Shown: positions 1-5,170, counted from the stretch's first letter. The stretch is 5,704 bases of DNA from Caryophanales bacterium UBA5732 (GCA_002419445.1 DIGC01000086.1:1-5704), one strand, 5' to 3'. The notes: a model not told the origin generated them from the sequence alone. Translations and numbers: made by a program.

Positions 1-248
1 ATAGGAATTAAGTCTTTGTCAACCTCATAGATAAGAACTTTTTTAGCTATTTTTACGATATGTTTTGTCAAAGCTCCTAAACCAGGACCAATTTCAATAA
101 CATATGATGATTCATCAATCTTTGCTTCAGTGATTATTTTGTTAATAATATTCTCATCAAGCAAAAAGTTTTGACTAAATTTTTTCTTTATAAAAAAGTT
201 GTCTTCATCAATAACTTTTTTTACTTGTAAATTGTGATTTATACTCAT
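1..248 (-). CDS. rsmA: 16S rRNA (adenine(1518)-N(6)/adenine(1519)-N(6))-dimethyltransferase RsmA/KsgA, N-terminal part (cut by window edge)
   Basis: RsmA uses S-adenosylmethionine to dimethylate two adjacent adenines in the 3'-terminal helix of 16S rRNA, a late step in 30S subunit maturation. About 82 codons are visible; the rest lies left of position 1. The family hallmarks are clear: KKKFSQNFLLDENI at residues 21-34 (the RsmA KKxxGQNFL signature, with Ser for the usual Gly) and the SAM-binding motif I EIGPGLGALT at 52-61, followed by an acidic strand end (YEVD, 74-77). The ATG at 248 is the only possible start: an in-frame TAA lies two codons upstream, and no ATG, GTG or TTG occurs between it and the signature. 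The gene begins inside rnmV, overlapping it by 41 nt. I see no strong Shine-Dalgarno sequence, so translation is probably coupled to rnmV. rnmV followed by rsmA is a common arrangement in Firmicutes. Confidence 0.95.
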   Translation of the reverse strand, partial: MSINHNLQVKKVIDEDNFFIKKKFSQNFLLDENIINKIITEAKIDESSYVIEIGPGLGALTKHIVKIAKKVLIYEVDKDLIP

Positions 249-777
249 GTATTAGTTCGTCGATCCTTTCAATCTCAATATTCAATATATTAAGATATTT
301 TAAAAATGTCTTTCCATTAGCATAAGGGATATTCATTTTTTGACACAAATACTTTCTTAATAACGCTGAATTTGCTTCGCTTATTAATCCTCTTTTTAGC
401 AAATGAATTCTCGAAATTTTTTTTCCGTTTGGATCAATACTCATTAGTGATGATAAAGACTCTTGTAAATCTTCTTTGCTGGCATGCTCGATTCCGACTT
501 TTGTATGGTTTTTATTAATAGCTTTATCTTTAGTTATGTAAGCCAATTTATATATTCCGTTTGTGTCAATAATTTTAGCAGTAATCCTTTTACCGGGATA
601 ATCTGGATCCAAAAACAGTATAACTTCTTTTATTAGACTGGTTTCATAAATTAAATTCAAAGTTTCTGTCGAAATTTCACTTCCATTTGTAACGATGCAA
701 TCAATTTCTGGATAAATTGACTTTAATTTCTGTTCATCGTGACTACCTTCAACGACAATTACTTGATTATATCTCAT
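208..777 (-). CDS. rnmV: Ribonuclease M5 (5S rRNA maturation TOPRIM nuclease)
   Basis: RNase M5 makes the final double-strand cleavages that release mature 5S rRNA from its precursor; in Bacillus it acts on the precursor bound by ribosomal protein L18. The 189-residue protein has the normal length. An N-terminal TOPRIM domain is recognisable from VVEGSHD (8-14, catalytic Glu10) and LFLDPDYPGKR (54-64, metal-binding Asp57 and Asp59). The M5-typical GIEHAS segment follows at 95-100, then the C-terminal RNA-binding region. The ATG at 777 overlaps the dagK stop codon as ATGA. The only Shine-Dalgarno-like sequence is a weak AAGG about 13 nt upstream, so coupled translation from dagK is likely. The stop is TGA, and rsmA starts 41 nt before it. 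TOPRIM proteins also include primases and topoisomerases, but the length, the GIEHA motif and the rsmA neighbour make M5 secure. Confidence 0.95.
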   Translation of the reverse strand: MRYNQVIVVEGSHDEQKLKSIYPEIDCIVTNGSEISTETLNLIYETSLIKEVILFLDPDYPGKRITAKIIDTNGIYKLAYITKDKAINKNHTKVGIEHASKEDLQESLSSLMSIDPNGKKISRIHLLKRGLISEANSALLRKYLCQKMNIPYANGKTFLKYLNILNIEIERIDELIHEYKSQFTSKKSY

Positions 778-1682
778 TGATTTTTAAAGTACCTTCTTTT
801 AATTTTATTAGGAACAACAATCTCTATGACTTGACTAGCAACTTCGATAATTTGATTACCTTTACCGCCATATTCCCCATCTATATTCCAACTAGCTTTT
901 GATTCAGTTTTTATTTCCATTTTTTTGGTTTTAAATCTAGTAACTAATGGAGTCGACCAAAACGGGAAAATAAAAGCAAGAGCATATAATATAAAATTAA
1001 ACGGGTATAAATTTTTATATAGGACAATATCAACAAAACCATCGTCAAGACTCGGTTTATAAATCATATTAATTCCAGCTACTCGTTTAGAATTAATAAT
1101 CATAACTAAAGAATATATGCCTTTATATTCTCTATCATTATTAAAGATTGTCATTTTCATTTTAGGTATTGTAAAAACTTCTTCGAGAGCTTTAACAACG
1201 TAAGCGAAATAGCCAATTTTCTTTTTTAATTTTGAATCTGTAACATAGCTAATATCTACAAAAGCTCCAGACGCAGTGACATAACATGAATATCGATCAT
1301 TGGTTTTAACTACATCCATTTTTACCGGTGATCCGGAAAACATTATATTTAATGATTTTTTGACGTTTTTTGACAAGCCCAAACTCATGCCTATGTCACA
1401 ACAAGTCCCGGCAGGAATATAACCGATTTTAGGCCTAATATCATGCCTCATCAAACCATTGACACATTCATTGAAAGTTCCGTCTCCACCAACTATTATT
1501 AACATTTCAAAATTTTCTTCACAAGCCTGCTCGGATAATTCCGTGGCGTGGTTAGGATATTCCGTGGCATAGACAAAAATATCATGAAAATATGGTTTTA
1601 CCCATTCCATGACTAGACTTAGCTTATTGCTAAAATTTTGTTTACCACTTTTTGGGTTGTAAACTATCATAAGTTTGCCCAT
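774..1682 (-). CDS. dagK: YegS/DgkB-type diacylglycerol (lipid) kinase
   Basis: This is a soluble lipid kinase of the DAGK catalytic family. Members such as DgkB phosphorylate diacylglycerol to phosphatidic acid at the membrane surface, returning it to phospholipid synthesis. The 302-residue length is typical. Visible motifs are NPKSG (9-13), the nucleotide-binding GGDGTFNE (65-72), PAGTCCD (90-96), LDDGFVDIV (212-220, metal-site region) and NIDGE (266-270), whose Asp is the proposed catalytic base in DgkB. The stretch at 227-243 is hydrophobic and may contact the membrane. In PAGTCCD a Cys stands where family members usually have Asn (GTxND). The ATG at 1682 has GGTGAT 3 nt upstream and its own promoter. 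The gene heads the dagK-rnmV-rsmA unit. The exact lipid (diacylglycerol, a sphingoid-like base or another) cannot be told from sequence, so the symbol rests on family membership. Confidence 0.85.
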   Translation of the reverse strand: MGKLMIVYNPKSGKQNFSNKLSLVMEWVKPYFHDIFVYATEYPNHATELSEQACEENFEMLIIVGGDGTFNECVNGLMRHDIRPKIGYIPAGTCCDIGMSLGLSKNVKKSLNIMFSGSPVKMDVVKTNDRYSCYVTASGAFVDISYVTDSKLKKKIGYFAYVVKALEEVFTIPKMKMTIFNNDREYKGIYSLVMIINSKRVAGINMIYKPSLDDGFVDIVLYKNLYPFNFILYALAFIFPFWSTPLVTRFKTKKMEIKTESKASWNIDGEYGGKGNQIIEVASQVIEIVVPNKIKRRYFKNQ

Positions 1683-1685
1683 TTA

Positions 1686-1691
1686 ATCACC
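1686..1691 (-). promoter_or_regulatory. Ribosome binding site of dagK (GGTGAT type)
   Basis: GGTGAT stands 3 nt before the dagK ATG. It is complementary to AUCACC of the conserved 16S rRNA 3' tail, just to the 5' side of the usual CCUCC core. Aligned to a full AGGAGGTGAT, the spacing is near normal. It lies exactly 6 nt downstream of the -10 hexamer, so it probably forms the 5' end of the message. Confidence 0.6.
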
Positions 1692-1697
1692 AAAATA

Positions 1698-1727
1698 ATT
1701 ATAACATAAACAAAATTAAAATGTAAC
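1698..1727 (-). promoter_or_regulatory. Extended -10 promoter of dagK-rnmV-rsmA
   Basis: On the minus strand there is a perfect TATAAT (1703-1698) preceded by TGT, giving an extended -10. The best -35 match is GTTACA (1727-1722, four of six consensus bases) with an 18-nt spacer. Transcription would start about 7 nt beyond the -10, near 1691, where the GGTGAT ribosome-binding sequence begins. The leader before the dagK ATG would then be about 9 nt. The call rests on consensus matching only. Confidence 0.65.
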
Positions 1728-1739
1728 TTTCTTTAAAAT

Positions 1740-1773
1740 ATCCTGACATATTATTGAAAAGAATATGTCGGAT
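1740..1773. promoter_or_regulatory. Inverted repeat between divergent promoters, candidate operator
   Basis: GACATATT (1745-1752) and AATATGTC (1762-1769) are perfect 8-nt inverted arms around a 9-nt centre. The match extends by four more pairs, ATCC (1740-1743) with GGAT (1770-1773), after a single unpaired T at 1744. The right arm covers the -35 position of the rightward promoter, and the left arm lies 13 nt upstream of the dagK -35. No gene is transcribed into this site from either side and no T-run follows, so a terminator is unlikely. A binding site for a dimeric regulator is the natural reading; the regulator is not identifiable. Confidence 0.45.
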
Positions 1774-1794
1774 TAATTAGATTTTTGATATAAT
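1766..1794 (+). promoter_or_regulatory. Extended -10 promoter of the HAD-HIT operon
   Basis: A perfect TATAAT (1789-1794) is preceded by TGA, making an extended -10. At 17-nt spacing the -35 position reads TGTCGG (1766-1771), a poor match, so the promoter probably relies on the extended -10. The predicted start is near 1801, at the GGTGAT that precedes the HAD gene. The -35 position lies in the right arm of the inverted repeat, so a bound protein there could block RNA polymerase. Confidence 0.65.
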
Positions 1795-1800
1795 AGCACT

Positions 1801-1806
1801 GGTGAT
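1801..1806 (+). promoter_or_regulatory. Ribosome binding site deciding the HAD gene start (GGTGAT)
   Basis: GGTGAT lies 4 nt before TTG 1811 and mirrors the dagK site, where the same hexamer lies 3 nt before an ATG. This favours TTG 1811 as the start over GTG 1802, which is embedded in the hexamer and would need leaderless initiation. Confidence 0.55.
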
Positions 1807-1810
1807 AATA

Positions 1811-2461
1811 TTGCAAAAAATAAATACTGTATTATTCGACTTAGACGGGACTTTAGTCGACTCTAATGAACTAATAATTCAATCTTTCAAAGAAACTTTT
1901 AAACGCTATCAACCGAATCACAATTATTCTCGCCAACAATTTATTGAAATGATTGGTCCGCCATTAAAAGAAACTTTCAGAATTGTTAGCGAAGAACCGA
2001 AAATCATCAATGAGATGATTGATTTTTATCGTATTTTTTATCAGAAACACGAATTTGAATACATATCCTTATATCCAAACGTAATTGAAACATTAGAACA
2101 ATTAAAAAAATTAAATATAAACTTAGGAATCGTTACCACTAAGTTCAAAGAATCAGCAATGCCCTCAATAAAGCATTTTCAAATCGATAAATATATAAAA
2201 AATTATTCGTTTTTGGGCAGCGTTAAAGAACATAAACCAAGTCCTCAACCTATTTTCCATGTTTTAGAACAATTCTCTAACGTTGATTTGGCATTAATGG
2301 TAGGCGATAACCCATCTGATATTATGGCTGGTAAGAACGCCAAAATTCTAACTTGTGGAATCGAATGGTCTTTAGTTAAAGACAAACTAATCCTGACCAA
2401 TCCGACTTTTTGGATAACAGATTATTTAGATATCATAGATATAGTTAAAAAGGAGAGATAA
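1811..2461 (+). CDS. HAD-superfamily hydrolase, PpaX / phosphoglycolate phosphatase-like
   Basis: This is a cytoplasmic HAD phosphatase of about 216 residues, counted from TTG 1811. All four HAD motifs are present: DLDGT (10-14, nucleophile Asp10 and acid/base Asp12), VTT (108-110), Lys142 in HKP, and GDNPSD (165-170, Mg-binding Asp166 and Asp170). The helical cap between motifs I and II contains MIGPPLKETF, and this, with NELII after motif I and AGKNA after motif IV, closely resembles Bacillus PpaX. PpaX hydrolyses pyrophosphate released when HPr kinase/phosphorylase dephosphorylates seryl-HPr. No hprK or lgt is next to it here, so a phosphoglycolate or other small-phosphate substrate is equally possible. 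It is the first gene of a two-gene operon with the HIT gene, whose start is 2 nt after its TAA. A start at GTG 1802 would add three residues. Confidence 0.85.
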   Translation: MQKINTVLFDLDGTLVDSNELIIQSFKETFKRYQPNHNYSRQQFIEMIGPPLKETFRIVSEEPKIINEMIDFYRIFYQKHEFEYISLYPNVIETLEQLKKLNINLGIVTTKFKESAMPSIKHFQIDKYIKNYSFLGSVKEHKPSPQPIFHVLEQFSNVDLALMVGDNPSDIMAGKNAKILTCGIEWSLVKDKLILTNPTFWITDYLDIIDIVKKER

Positions 2462-2463
2462 AT

Positions 2464-2883
2464 ATGAATTGTATTTTTTGCAAAATTGTTGAAGGCGTGA
2501 TTCCTAGTTACAAAATTTACGAAGATGACATTTTGATAGCCATTCTTGATATTTCACAAGCGACTAAAGGTCATACTTTAGTCATTCCCAAAACTCACTT
2601 TAAAAATCTTTATGAAATCGAACAAAATTTGGCCGGTGAAATTTTCAAAGTTATCCCTAAACTAGCTAACGGCATCAAAAACGCATTTAACCCCATTGGC
2701 TTGAATGTGTTAATAAACACTGAACAGCCATTGCAAACCGTAGATCATTTTCACATACATTTAATTCCTCGTTATGAAAATGACAAAGTGGAAATTGATT
2801 TTGTAAATCATCAAAAAGAAATGAATGAAGATTTATACAAAAAAATCCAACATAAAATTACAGAAGAACTAGAAAAAAAGTGA
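2464..2883 (+). CDS. hit: HIT-family (histidine triad) nucleotide-binding protein
   Basis: HIT/HINT proteins bind purine nucleotides and hydrolyse nucleoside phosphoramidates or related adenylylated compounds. The 139-residue protein matches Bacillus Hit along its length: CIFCKI (3-8, Cys3 and Cys6 probable zinc ligands with His45), DISQATKGHTLVIPKTH (29-45), IGLNVL (78-83) and the triad HFHIHLIPR (95-103; His95, His97, His99), in which His97 is expected to be the nucleophile. Before the triad, where relatives have AGQ, this protein has PLQ, so a usually conserved Gly is Leu90. AAGGAG (2450-2455) with 8-nt spacing is a strong ribosome binding site located inside the end of the HAD gene. The last Lys codons and the TGA stop form part of the downstream terminator. 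The physiological substrate is unknown for most bacterial members. Confidence 0.93.
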   Translation: MNCIFCKIVEGVIPSYKIYEDDILIAILDISQATKGHTLVIPKTHFKNLYEIEQNLAGEIFKVIPKLANGIKNAFNPIGLNVLINTEQPLQTVDHFHIHLIPRYENDKVEIDFVNHQKEMNEDLYKKIQHKITEELEKK

Positions 2884-2909
2884 TAAATTCGAAATTTATC
2901 ACTTTTTTT
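2873..2909. terminator. Symmetrical, probably bidirectional intrinsic terminator
   Basis: GTGATAAATT (2880-2889) pairs perfectly with AATTTATCAC (2893-2902) around a CGA loop. Seven A residues precede the stem (2873-2879) and seven T residues follow it (2903-2909). Either strand therefore reads as a 10-bp hairpin followed by a U-tract. It can end the HAD-HIT transcript on the plus strand and the converging DUF3137 transcript on the minus strand. The HIT stop codon (2881-2883) lies within the stem. Confidence 0.85.
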
Positions 2910-3006
2910 AATCCTCTTTAAATTTAATTCTAACTTTTATAAAAGCTTTTTTATCTAGTTCATAGTTGATTTTTCTAAATTCATAACCTTTTTTAAAGTC
3001 ATGATT
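2908..3006 (-). other. Coding-like stretch without a start, possible gene remnant
   Basis: This segment lies in the 124-nt gap between the DUF3137 stop and the terminator. Downstream of an in-frame TAG (3009-3007), the DUF3137 frame is open for 32 codons to a TAA at 2910-2908. It translates to a Lys-rich, beta-strand-like peptide containing GYEFRKINYELDKKAF and ending KFKED. No ATG, GTG or TTG begins it in frame. ATG 3003 in the neighbouring frame gives only MTLKK and about ten further residues before a stop. It could be the tail of a decayed gene or an open stretch arising by chance, which is not rare at this length and composition. No function is assigned. Confidence 0.2.
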
Positions 3007-3033
3007 CTATCTGCTGTTTGTAGAGGTAAAATA

Positions 3034-3891
3034 TTATTTAAATAACGTAGAATTTAAATTTAAAAGTACTATGAAATTCTTAATATCTTCAAACTCTTCT
3101 TTATAAGAAGAAATTAGACTTTGATCGACTGGTTTAAATGGCCGAATATCAAAATAATCTTTTCGATTATCAATCGCAATGAATAATTTATTGTCTTTAA
3201 AAGAAAAAATTATCTTATTGGAATATTTATTATCCAAATATCTTAACTTTTCCATAAAATCAGGTGTTAAGATATAAAACGCTTCTTGTTCGTCTCTTGC
3301 GTAAATTTTTAGTTCGGTATTAAAATCAATACTTTCGGTTTTAACTTTAATAAATCCGCTAAATGGTCTAAAGTTCATTGGCTGAACAACCAATAAATCG
3401 TATTTAAAAGGTTTATGAAAATCAAATTCATAAAACCGACCTTGAAAAACCGTGACTACAGTGGTGCTTTTACCGCTACTTCTCACATCTTGTTGCTTAA
3501 CATCACTGCATCTAAAATTCACTCCATCAAAATCGCCAAGAATCATGTCTTCGCTATAATATCGATCTTGTTCATGCAATAAGTTAGAATAAGCTACTTC
3601 TTTTTCTTTAAAACCATCATGTGGTTTATAAACGCTATTAGGAAAAACTTTTACTAACTCTTCAGCTACATATTTTTGCTTAAATCCATTGCTGATTTCT
3701 TTGATTTTTTTAGAATTTCTTCCTGCATATAATGCTCCGCCCAAAAAGGGTACTGCTGTTATAAAAAAACCTATTGGGCCTAAAGTCATAGCAATGGGTA
3801 TATATAAAACAAAAGCCAAAAAAGTGACCACAAACCCTAAAATCATTCTTTTTTCATAATACGCTTTTTCATTGTTAATCTTATCAAACAT
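3034..3891 (-). CDS. DUF3137-type membrane protein of unknown function
   Basis: The 285-residue protein has two closely spaced N-terminal membrane segments (about 17-35 and 39-57, joined by a short Gly-Pro turn) and a large soluble C-terminal domain. A basic stretch (GRNSKKIKE, 57-65) follows the second segment, so the soluble domain is probably cytoplasmic. The segment FQGRFYEFDFHKPF (149-162) and the overall layout resemble the DUF3137 family, which has no known function. This assignment is from memory of the family pattern. The start is ATG 3891, 8 nt after the GG of GAGGTGA; GTG 3900 lies inside that ribosome binding site and is unlikely. The gene follows pth after a gap with hairpins, so it may be partly uncoupled from yidC-jag-pth. 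I see no clear promoter of its own. It ends facing the bidirectional terminator. Confidence 0.8.
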   Translation of the reverse strand: MFDKINNEKAYYEKRMILGFVVTFLAFVLYIPIAMTLGPIGFFITAVPFLGGALYAGRNSKKIKEISNGFKQKYVAEELVKVFPNSVYKPHDGFKEKEVAYSNLLHEQDRYYSEDMILGDFDGVNFRCSDVKQQDVRSSGKSTTVVTVFQGRFYEFDFHKPFKYDLLVVQPMNFRPFSGFIKVKTESIDFNTELKIYARDEQEAFYILTPDFMEKLRYLDNKYSNKIIFSFKDNKLFIAIDNRKDYFDIRPFKPVDQSLISSYKEEFEDIKNFIVLLNLNSTLFK

Positions 3892-3896
3892 AATTG

Positions 3897-3906
3897 TCAC
3901 CTCTTT
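3897..3906 (-). promoter_or_regulatory. Ribosome binding site deciding the DUF3137 gene start
   Basis: AAAGAGGTGA, read on the minus strand, is a strong match to the 16S anti-Shine-Dalgarno tail. Its GG ends 8 nt before ATG 3891. The alternative GTG at 3900-3898 is part of this sequence, so it has no upstream site of its own. Confidence 0.7.
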
Positions 3907-3930
3907 AAAAAGAAAAAGCTATGAAGCTTT
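3907..3930 (-). terminator. Weak hairpin with T-rich tail after pth
   Basis: On the minus strand AAAGCT, a TCAT loop and AGCTTT form a 6-bp hairpin followed by TTCTTTTT, located 21-44 nt after the pth stop. It resembles a weak, leaky intrinsic terminator that would reduce but not abolish read-through into the DUF3137 gene. The stem is short and AT-rich. Confidence 0.4.
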
Positions 3931-3951
3931 AAAATACTGCGTATTTTACGC
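3930..3951 (-). repeat. Two mutually exclusive small hairpins after pth
   Basis: TAAAATAC (3948-3941) and GTATTTTA (3937-3930) form an 8-bp stem with a GCA loop. GCGTA (3951-3947) and TACGC (3943-3939) form a 5-bp stem with an AAA loop. The two share bases and cannot coexist. They sit directly upstream of the T-tailed hairpin and may protect the pth mRNA end or modulate termination. Confidence 0.35.
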
Positions 3952-4526
3952 TAAATAGCTTCTTTATCATTAGTACCATTGTACTTATTCATAATTTCTT
4001 CGAATCTTAACCCGGAAACAAAATCATCAATAATGCTAGTGATGGTAATCATCACATCATCTAGAATTTTAGATTCAGCTTTTGAAAAATCGCTAAGCAC
4101 ATGATCCTTCATTTCTTTGTTATCAGATTTATCAATTCCAACCCTCAAACGGTTAAAATTTTCCGAATTTAAATGAGACAAAATTGATTTAATACCATTA
4201 TGTCCGCCAGAACCACCTTTATATCTCAATCTTAGTTTAGCAAAAGGTAAGGCCACGTCATCGTAGATAACAAAAATATTATCTATGTCAATATTATAAT
4301 AATCAGCTACTTTAAAGACTGAATAACCAGAGTTATTCATATAGGTTTTTGGTTTTACTAAAACAGCATCGTTAAACTCCGCTATTTCAGAATTAAATTT
4401 AACAGAAGGCTTAAATTTTATTTTTTTAATTTCTGCAAATTTATCTAGAGCAATAAACCCAACGTTATGCTTAGAATTAGCATATTTTTTCCCTGGATTT
4501 CCTAAACCTACAACTAATCTTTTCAT
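3951..4526 (-). CDS. pth: Peptidyl-tRNA hydrolase
   Basis: Pth cleaves the ester bond of peptidyl-tRNAs that drop off stalled ribosomes, recycling tRNA in the cytoplasm; it is usually essential. The 191-residue length is standard. All family signatures are intact: GLGNPGKKY (7-15, Asn10), HNVGF (20-24, catalytic His20), KPKTYMNNSG (58-67, Asn64), YDDVALP (88-94, Asp89) and GGSGGHNG (104-111, Asn110), then RLRVGID (126-132). The ATG overlaps the jag stop by one base (TAATG). I see no Shine-Dalgarno sequence in the last jag codons, so translation probably depends on ribosomes reinitiating after jag. The stop is TAG, followed by a run of small hairpins. Pth next to yidC-jag groups functions linked to translation and membrane insertion. 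Confidence 0.97.
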   Translation of the reverse strand: MKRLVVGLGNPGKKYANSKHNVGFIALDKFAEIKKIKFKPSVKFNSEIAEFNDAVLVKPKTYMNNSGYSVFKVADYYNIDIDNIFVIYDDVALPFAKLRLRYKGGSGGHNGIKSILSHLNSENFNRLRVGIDKSDNKEMKDHVLSDFSKAESKILDDVMITITSIIDDFVSGLRFEEIMNKYNGTNDKEAI

Positions 4527-5146
4527 TATTTTTTAGACGGTGATATTACTACATAACGGTTAGGTTCTTCACCTTCAGAAACGGTCGTAACATCTCTCCA
4601 GTCTGATAGTTTTGTATGAATAACTCTTCTTTCATACGCATTCATCTTGCCGAGTTTTGTTGATACTTTAGTTTTCACAACGTCCATAGCAGTCTTAGTC
4701 GCCAATATTTCAAGTTGTTTCTTTCTTTGCTCTTTATATCCGCCGATATCAATTAAAACTACATAATATTCATCTGTGTAAAGATTAATATAGTTTTTAA
4801 CTAAACTTTGCATAGCTTCTAAAGTTTTACCATTTTTACCAATTAAAATTGGGTTTTCTTTAGCTTGTATAGAAAATAATATGTGGTTTTCTCCAGTTAA
4901 TTTACCTTCAATAACCGCTTCAATGTCCATATTTTCTAATATTTTTTTAAGATATTCGATACCATCATTTATAACATTAAAATCAACAACCGCTTCTACA
5001 ACATAAGATTTATTTAAACCTAATAACGATTTCTTTTCTTCAATAATATTTAGTTCAATAAAATCTTTATTTACTCTTAATTCTTGCGCTGCGTAAGCTA
5101 AAGTTTGATCATTTAATGCTTTTGCTTCAAATTGTATTTTTTTCAT
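4526..5146 (-). CDS. khpB: KhpB/Jag RNA-binding protein (Jag_N, KH and R3H domains)
   Basis: KhpB (also called Jag or EloR) is an RNA-binding protein. In streptococci and lactobacilli it pairs with KhpA and influences cell elongation and division, and its gene is usually beside yidC. The 206 residues show a Jag_N domain (1-51, with the short basic motif KKSLLGL at 38-44, where KKGFLGL-like sequences are usual) and a KH domain (about 60-135, with the RNA-contacting GKNG loop at 103-106). An R3H domain follows (about 140-204), with the R-x3-H signature at Arg173 and His177 followed by SDWRDVTTVSEGEEP. There is almost no linker between Jag_N and KH, so this is a short version of the family. GGGAGA (5162-5157) is the ribosome binding site, about 11 nt from the start, which is somewhat long. 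It lies 24 nt after yidC and shares one base with pth. Confidence 0.95.
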   Translation of the reverse strand: MKKIQFEAKALNDQTLAYAAQELRVNKDFIELNIIEEKKSLLGLNKSYVVEAVVDFNVINDGIEYLKKILENMDIEAVIEGKLTGENHILFSIQAKENPILIGKNGKTLEAMQSLVKNYINLYTDEYYVVLIDIGGYKEQRKKQLEILATKTAMDVVKTKVSTKLGKMNAYERRVIHTKLSDWRDVTTVSEGEEPNRYVVISPSKK

Positions 5147-5156
5147 TAAATTTAAA

Positions 5157-5165
5157 TCTCCCTTT
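5157..5165 (-). promoter_or_regulatory. Ribosome binding site of khpB
   Basis: AAAGGGAGA on the minus strand lies in the 24-nt yidC-khpB gap. The GGAG core ends 11 nt before the ATG, longer than the 5-9 nt seen at the other genes here. Confidence 0.6.
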
Positions 5166-5170
5166 ATTTG

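Noticed and set aside
717..902. Open frame of 61 codons on the plus strand
   Set aside because: It lies antisense across the rnmV-dagK junction, has no family-like motifs or ribosome binding site, and is explained by the real genes on the other strand.
1754..1759. TTGAAA as -35 element of the HAD promoter
   Set aside because: It is 29 nt from the TATAAT, far beyond the 16-18 nt range. The extended -10 with a weak -35 at 1766-1771 is more plausible.
1740..1773. The inverted repeat as a transcription terminator
   Set aside because: It lies between divergent promoters with no upstream transcript on either strand and has no following T-run.
2934..2950. CTTTTATAAAAG and AAAAGCTTTT palindromes
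   Set aside because: They are short AT-rich palindromes, expected by chance at this composition, with no loop or tail suggesting a terminator.
3898..3900. GTG start for the DUF3137 protein
   Set aside because: The GTG is inside the GAGGTGA ribosome binding site of ATG 3891 and has no good site of its own.
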